This document shows, piece by piece, positions 59,701-64,000 of a stretch of 64,000 nt of DNA. Source of the stretch: Diospyros lotus (Eukaryota; Streptophyta; Magnoliopsida; Ericales; Ebenaceae); contig NC_068344.1 in NCBI RefSeq assembly GCF_014633365.1, positions 33,168,670-33,232,669 on the forward strand. Direction: 5' to 3'. Made by a program: the position numbers and the translations under genes. The notes under the pieces were generated by a model. That model had not been told where the DNA came from. It saw only the letters and a program-made list of their open reading frames with translations, and made no database searches. Position 1 is the stretch's first letter, and every line of letters begins with the position of its first letter.

Positions 59701-62700
59701 GGGACAATCCCGGAAAATTGATTGCTTCCCAAATCAAGAACAACTAATTCAGTGAGGTTTCCCACACATTTTTGGAATCACACCACTGAAGATATTATTT
59801 GACAGATCAAGAACCTTGAGAAAGTTTTGACTGCAGAGCGTGTTTATCTCATTTATGATGGCAAAGCAAATAATTCAAGTGGAATTATACCGGTGATATA
59901 GTTATGATTCAGCACTAATGATTTCAAATTGGGTAGTCCGTTAAATCGTGAAGGAAGAGAATGATAATTCCCAATCACATTTTGTTAGATTTGCATTGAA
60001 GTAAGAGAATTCAATCATTTACTAAGCAAATGAATGAATTATTATGTTATTACACTAATTAAGTTATAAATAAAATATATGTACTTATATTAAAATTATT
60101 CTATCTATTTATTTAAAAAATATTAAATAATATAAAATTTTTAAATATTAAATTCATCATTTATCATCAATTCATTATTTATCCATCCATAATTAAAATT
60201 TCAAACAATAAATATTACCATTATCATTAACAAATATTGTTAAATATAAATAAAAATACTAAATCATAAAAACAACAAATATATTTAAACTTCTACATTA
60301 CGCCATTACACTAATTAAGTTACTAATACCAAAGAGGTATATTTATTTCTTGTCATTAATCTTAATATAAAATTATACTTACATATGATTTGATTGTGAC
60401 ATATTTAAGATTAATTATTTGGATCTGTACTAATTTATATATGTAAATAACAACATTATAAATGAAAATGTACACACACACAAATATATATATATGGTAA
60501 AATCAGGCCTGTAAACTTGTGAATCGGTTTTGATTTTATAAAAATCTAATCCTATAAGCAAGTTGACTTATTTTATATCTCATAACTCATAAATTTATAT
60601 AAATTGACTCGATTTTAACACAACATATTATAACTTAGCTGCAAGGCATTCAAAGTTGGCAAAGCAAATAACCCAAGTGGAATTGTACCGGTGATACAGT
60701 TATGATCCAAGGCTAAAACTTGCAAATTGGGTAATTCGGTTAATTGCGAAGGAAGAGCACCTGTGAAATGATAATTCCCAGTCAGATTTTGTTAGATTTG
60801 CATTGAAATAAGAGAATTCAATCATTTACTAAGCAAATAAAATATTATGTCATTAGATTAATTAACTCATAAGTAAAATATATATACCTATTTTAAAAAT
60901 ACTAAATAATATAAAATTTTTAAATATTAAATTTATCATTTATAATCAATTCATCTATTGTTAAATATAAAAAATATTAAGTCATAAACAAATATTACCA
61001 TCATCATCAACAAATATTGTTAAATATAAAAAAATATTAAGTCATAAAAATAACAAATATTTTTAAACTTCTATATTATATTATTACACTAATTAAGTTA
61101 CCAATATCAAAGAGATATATTTGTTTCTTGCTAATCATCAATCTTAATATAAAATTAGACTTACCATAATGTGATTGTGACATATTTAAGATTAATTTTT
61201 GAATCTACACCTATTTATACATGTAGATAACATCACAAATAAAAATATATACATATATATATATATATGAAAAACTCGTAAGCTTAGATCGCTAAACTCG
61301 TAAACTTGAACGAGTAAACGTAGACTAGTTAACTCGTAAATTAGGTCCGATTATGTAAAAAATTTGATTCTACAAATGAGTTAACTCTTTTTATGACTCA
61401 TAACTTGTAAACTCGTTCAAGTTGACTTGTGATTTTAACAACAATAAACATATTGTAACTTAGCTGCAAGACATTTAAAGCTGACAAAGCAAATACTCCA
61501 GGCGAAATTGTACCGGTGATACAATTACCATTCAAGACTAATAATTGCAGATTAGGTAGTCCGGTTAATTGCGAAGGAAGAGGACCTGTGAAATGATAAT
61601 TCCATTTTGTTAGATTTGCATTGAAGTAAGAGAATTCAATCATTCACTAAGCAAATGAATAAAACATTACCTGATAAATTATTGTTTGAAAGTTGTATAG
61701 TCGTGACTGAAGTAAGATTACTGAGCGACGCAGGAATTGCTCCATGGATGTTGCATTGGAACGCATCTAACCACTCTAGTGATCCGAGATTCCCAATTGA
61801 GTCAGGCAGTTGCCCCGCAAAACTTGTGAATTCAAGTTCCAATATTCGGAGAGAATTGCTCGAGTTTATGAACTTTGGAAATTTACCGGTGAGAAGACTG
61901 TTATTTCCTACATCAAATACTTCCAAATTTGGTAGGTTGAACACTCCGTCAGGGAGTTGTCCATGCAATTCACACCCATCGAGTACGAAAGTGTTTGAAG
62001 AAGTGAGATTAAGCAAGGAAATGGGAACGGTTGAAGATATGTTTATTGAACTAAGACGGAGTCCTCTTATTTTAGTTAGGTTTTGAACAAGCAACTGAAA
62101 TCCAGTTTTCTTGAACCTCAAACCATCATTACTAGCAAGATTAAGATGCATTAGCTGGGTCAAGTAAGAGAGTTCCATTGGAATTTCTCCTGAAAATACA
62201 GAATATTGAAGTTCGAGATGAGTCAATCTAGAAAGGTGACCCAAATAGGAGGGAATGCGAGAGCCGCCGAAGTCGTTGAAATCGAGGTAGAGCTCCTGGA
62301 GTTGAGGAAAATGGTGGAAGACGGTGGTGTTAGGAGGGATGTTCCCTTGGAGCAAACCACAACTAAGGTCGATGCCAACCACTTGACCGGTCTCGTTATC
62401 ACAAGTGATCCCATCCCACAAGGAGCAGCAGTCAGTTCCCTCCTTCCAAGATACCATCGGTGAATGCGAATAAAGGAGGCAATATGAGTGACCTGGCTGG
62501 CTGAAGTTGAAGTATGACTTGAATTCAAGCAACGCAGAGCTCTGCTCTGCACTGCACCTCCTCATCTTCCTTTCCACCTCCTCCACTTCCATACGGGCAG
62601 CAACCGTAGCAGCATCCGAACAGGTAGTGAAAGTGAGCATCATCATCCTATGAAAGAAGCAGATCAGATACAGCAAGAAAACAGTGACACTTTTGCAAGA

Positions 62701-62709
62701 AGAATCCAT
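53741..62709 (-). CDS. RLP gene C, LRR receptor-like protein, expanded intron
   Basis: Exon 1 is 61671-62709 and exon 2 is 53741-55233. Direct splicing (CAG|gtaatg...tttcacag|GTCC, phase 1) gives an open 843-residue protein with the same architecture as gene B: signal peptide (MDSSCKSVTVFLLYLICFF), LRR N-cap, LRRs, island domain with DYYLDSLTMVIKG, membrane helix with GLVLGLVIG and a basic tail without kinase. The start at 62709 is the first ATG, 46 bp below a good TATA box. B and C differ mostly in variable LRR positions, for example NHRLRF versus NDGLRF. The 6437-bp intron contains six LRR cassettes, a truncated exon-2 copy, a Helitron and a LINE tail. Alternative inclusion of cassettes would change the LRR number. 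Predicted role: cell-surface immune receptor, ligand unknown. Confidence 0.88.
55423..55611 (+). mobile_element. LINE-1-like 3' tail with poly(A)
   Basis: The sequence departs from the standard intron unit after TTTATCAT and rejoins it at TCTTAATATAAAATTAG. It holds GGTTGTTTGGTGCGGGG, a T-run, TTCTTATTTACAG and (A)10-11, like a plant L1 3' end. About 190 bp of the normal unit is missing in exchange. Confidence 0.5.
55917..56046 (-). other. LRR cassette C7 (gene C intron), acceptor lost
   Basis: LPSQLTGLSNYLQTLVLDHN with one extra codon. The acceptor reads CACATG instead of CACAG, so normal splicing into it is unlikely. Confidence 0.75.
56445..57366 (-). mobile_element. Helitron-like element, 922 bp
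   Basis: On the minus strand it starts TCTATATATATATTATAAC and ends with a worn hairpin (GTGCATCGCAT) and CTAG at 56445-56448. It stands exactly between AAAA and TTAG; the equivalent empty site AAAATTAG occurs in five other units (e.g. 8993, 58165, 61150). There is no target duplication, as expected for Helitrons. Without it the unit spacing is 812 bp. No Rep/helicase gene. Confidence 0.88.
57643..57779 (-). other. LRR cassette C6 (gene C intron)
   Basis: GPLPSQFTGLPNLQSLTLSY, acceptor CACAG intact, internal GTATAA site after 57708, 72 nt between them. Confidence 0.78.
58453..58589 (-). other. LRR cassette C5 (gene C intron)
   Basis: GPFPSQLIELPNLQTLVLDH, acceptor TTACAG intact, internal GTACAA site after 58518, 72 nt. 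Confidence 0.78.
59227..59363 (-). other. LRR cassette C4 (gene C intron), acceptor lost
   Basis: LPSRVTGLPKLQRLDLDHSY. Acceptor mutated to CACATG. On its 5' side it is fused directly to the truncated exon-2 copy at 59395. Confidence 0.75.
59395..59960 (-). pseudogene. Truncated copy of exon 2 inside the gene C intron
   Basis: From 59960 leftwards it begins like exon 2 (LPSRFNGLPNLKSL), with the acceptor deleted. It skips to INEIN, skips again to the CSQNFLK region, then runs almost identically to gene C through LTELVVLDLGSN, RVLEVLDLGRNNFSDM and FPSLRVMDLSENCF, stopping at TTYFRN. An extra T in CACATTTTTGG shifts the frame near 59770. High identity to gene C suggests a recent local duplication. 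Confidence 0.85.
60624..60760 (-). other. LRR cassette C2 (gene C intron)
   Basis: GALPSQLTELPNLQVLALDH, acceptor CACAG intact, internal GTACAA site after 60689, 72 nt. Confidence 0.78.
61449..61585 (-). other. LRR cassette C1 (gene C intron, next to exon 1)
   Basis: GPLPSQLTGLPNLQLLVLNG, acceptor CACAG intact, internal GTACAA site after 61514, 72 nt. The frame is open across the whole cassette and into the flanking intron. Confidence 0.78.
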
Positions 62710-62745
62710 CTTAAGCACGATCAACAGAAGAGACCCGGCCCAATG

Positions 62746-62754
62746 TATTTATAG
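62746..62754 (-). promoter_or_regulatory. TATA box of gene C
   Basis: CTATAAATA on the minus strand, closer to consensus than in A and B (CTATAAAAA). About 40 bp before the ATG. Confidence 0.65.
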
Positions 62755-63337
62755 GCAAAATCAAAACAAAATCCCAATCATCACATCAGCCATGAATACG
62801 ATTAACACGCAACCAATTAAGACTGATAAAAGAGGAGAGCCCACATCCACATGCATTGCATTGGACGTGTTTGAAAATTTCTGGCCTTCAAAATTAATTT
62901 CCATGTGAAAACCCAAAAAGTTTCTCAAGTGGCTGTAAAGTTTAGTTGAAATTGTTCAACACGCCCAACACAAATTAACCTCTTTTCGTGGGAATTACGT
63001 ACGACATATTTCCGTCCTTATCAGCTCCTCACAAGTCACAAGTCTTTCCTCACTTCCCTTGTTCACCCGACATGATTAAATTAAAAATTACGTAAATTCT
63101 GAAAAGTTTTGCATGATGAGGTGGGAAAATGAAAATGGAAAATATTTTTGAAATGAAATAAAAACGAAAAAATAATATTTTTTTTAAAAAAAATAACACC
63201 TCCTAAGTATTTTCGTGTCCAAAACAGAAAACAGTTGCATTCAAAAAGGGTTCGAAAATGTAAAATAACACCTCATAGGTGTTTCGTGCTACCTAAAAGT
63301 GGGTGACATTTATAAAAATTTTAGTAACGTTGAACCT

Positions 63338-63343
63338 TTGACC
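63338..63343 (+). promoter_or_regulatory. W-box (TTGACC), gene C upstream region
   Basis: Same position and sequence as upstream of gene A. Confidence 0.35.
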
Positions 63344-63672
63344 ACTATGTTTATGGAATCATGACAGCAATAATGGCACATGTAATGGGGGCTTAAAGTT
63401 GGCTTCCCCAATCCAATTTTGGGCGTATGTTATGGGTAATGGACTCGTGAAATAAATTTCTGACAAGTCAATGACTTGCAAATCGATAAATTTGGCTTGG
63501 GTTGGATTGGATTCAGGGTTCATCCTTAGGTGGGATCCATTTTCAATTTTCTAGTTTTTGTGAAGAAGCTCGGATCGATACTATAAATCATAGAGTTAGC
63601 TGATAATAAATCGATATCACTAGTTTGAAAGAATTTCCAGACATGGCCTCTAATATAATCCAAATGATATTA

Positions 63673-63694
63673 ACACACACACACACACACACAA
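63673..63694. repeat. (CA)n microsatellite
   Basis: About 11 CA units in the gene C upstream region, longer than the equivalent runs near 18002 and 37315. Confidence 0.95.
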
Positions 63695-63762
63695 ACTCGC
63701 ATCTAATAATTCTTCAAATAAACAGGAAATTTGTTAGCATAAGAAATACCAGAAGAACCTAC

Positions 63763-63870
63763 CTCAAAGCATCTGCTAGATTCTTCCATTAGTGTGAGTG
63801 AGTGAGCAGCAGTGGATGAACCCCCACTGTGATGCCAGGAAGCCAACACCGTGACATAGTCGACACTCAT
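63763..63870 (-). other. Exon-like 36-codon ORF upstream of gene C
   Basis: MSVDYVTVLASWHHSGG...ESSRCFE, 108 nt, ending GAG|gtaggt. Same as upstream of A and B. Product unknown. Confidence 0.4.
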
Positions 63871-64000
63871 CCCACTGTACTTCTCCTTATTTGTCTTATA
63901 ATCAAATTTAGGTTCAGATTTAATTCTTATTCGGATTTGCTTCGAAATTTTAATTTGATTTGGGATTTAAAATTTTATAGTGATCAATCAATTGCTTTAG

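Larger units (their letters stand above)
62941..63762. other. Gene C upstream region, no gene
   Basis: Nearly identical to the gene A upstream region. It holds the W-box and a (CA)n run at 63673-63694, where A and B have shorter CA runs. No separate gene is visible. Confidence 0.7.

Noticed and set aside
55234..61670. Cassettes as separate small LRR genes
   Set aside because: They have no start context, promoter or stop of their own and align with intron plus exon-2 head, so they are internal duplicates.

Overview
This is a plant nuclear genome window, most likely from a eudicot. The evidence is spliced genes with GT-AG introns, AT-rich intergenic DNA, plant-type LTR, CACTA, hAT, Helitron and RTE elements, and a cluster of Cf/HcrVf-type leucine-rich-repeat receptor-like protein (RLP) genes. 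I cannot name the species. I saw no rRNA gene, tRNA gene or CRISPR array.

The host genes form one RLP family on the minus strand. Gene A (exon 1 only, 16002-17033) is broken by a 2-base frameshift next to its signal peptide. Gene B (32975-36401) and gene C (53741-62709) look intact and encode 842 and 843 residues. Each has a signal peptide, an LRR N-cap, about 25 LRRs, an island domain, a membrane helix with GxxxGxxxG and a short basic tail with no kinase. A fourth, more diverged copy (D) is a pseudogene present twice, at 7964-8392 and at 48456-49082 plus 52351-52880. Each of A, B and C has the same roughly 1.5 kb upstream region with a TATA box, a W-box and a 108-nt exon-like ORF ending at a good splice donor.

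The most unusual feature is inside the RLP intron. A unit of about 810 bp, holding intron plus a copy of the first LRR codons of exon 2 with its splice acceptor, is repeated: once in gene B, twice in gene A, and six times plus a truncated exon-2 copy in gene C. This stretches the gene C intron to 6.4 kb. In most units the acceptor and an internal GT bound exactly 72 nt, one 24-residue LRR, with matching phase.

Transposons fill the rest. 1-7963: a hAT element split by a solo LTR, a hAT-type MITE and a 3.4 kb CACTA element. 9114-15614: a 6.5 kb nest of a Helitron end, an LTR, a second LTR and MITEs inside a gene A cassette unit. 18.4-24.6 kb: duplicated sequence with an RTE-type LINE. 24.6-30.3 kb: Gypsy-type LTR pieces holding a solo LTR that itself holds a Copia-type solo LTR. 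38.0-45.6 kb: an LTR and a CACTA element with an eight-exon TNPA-like gene carrying one stop. 46.7-47.5 kb: remnant of a raffinose-synthase gene. 49.1-52.4 kb: a second hAT copy, inserted in RLP pseudogene D. The second hAT copy and the repeated RLP units serve as internal empty sites, so several insertions can be placed to the base without outside data.
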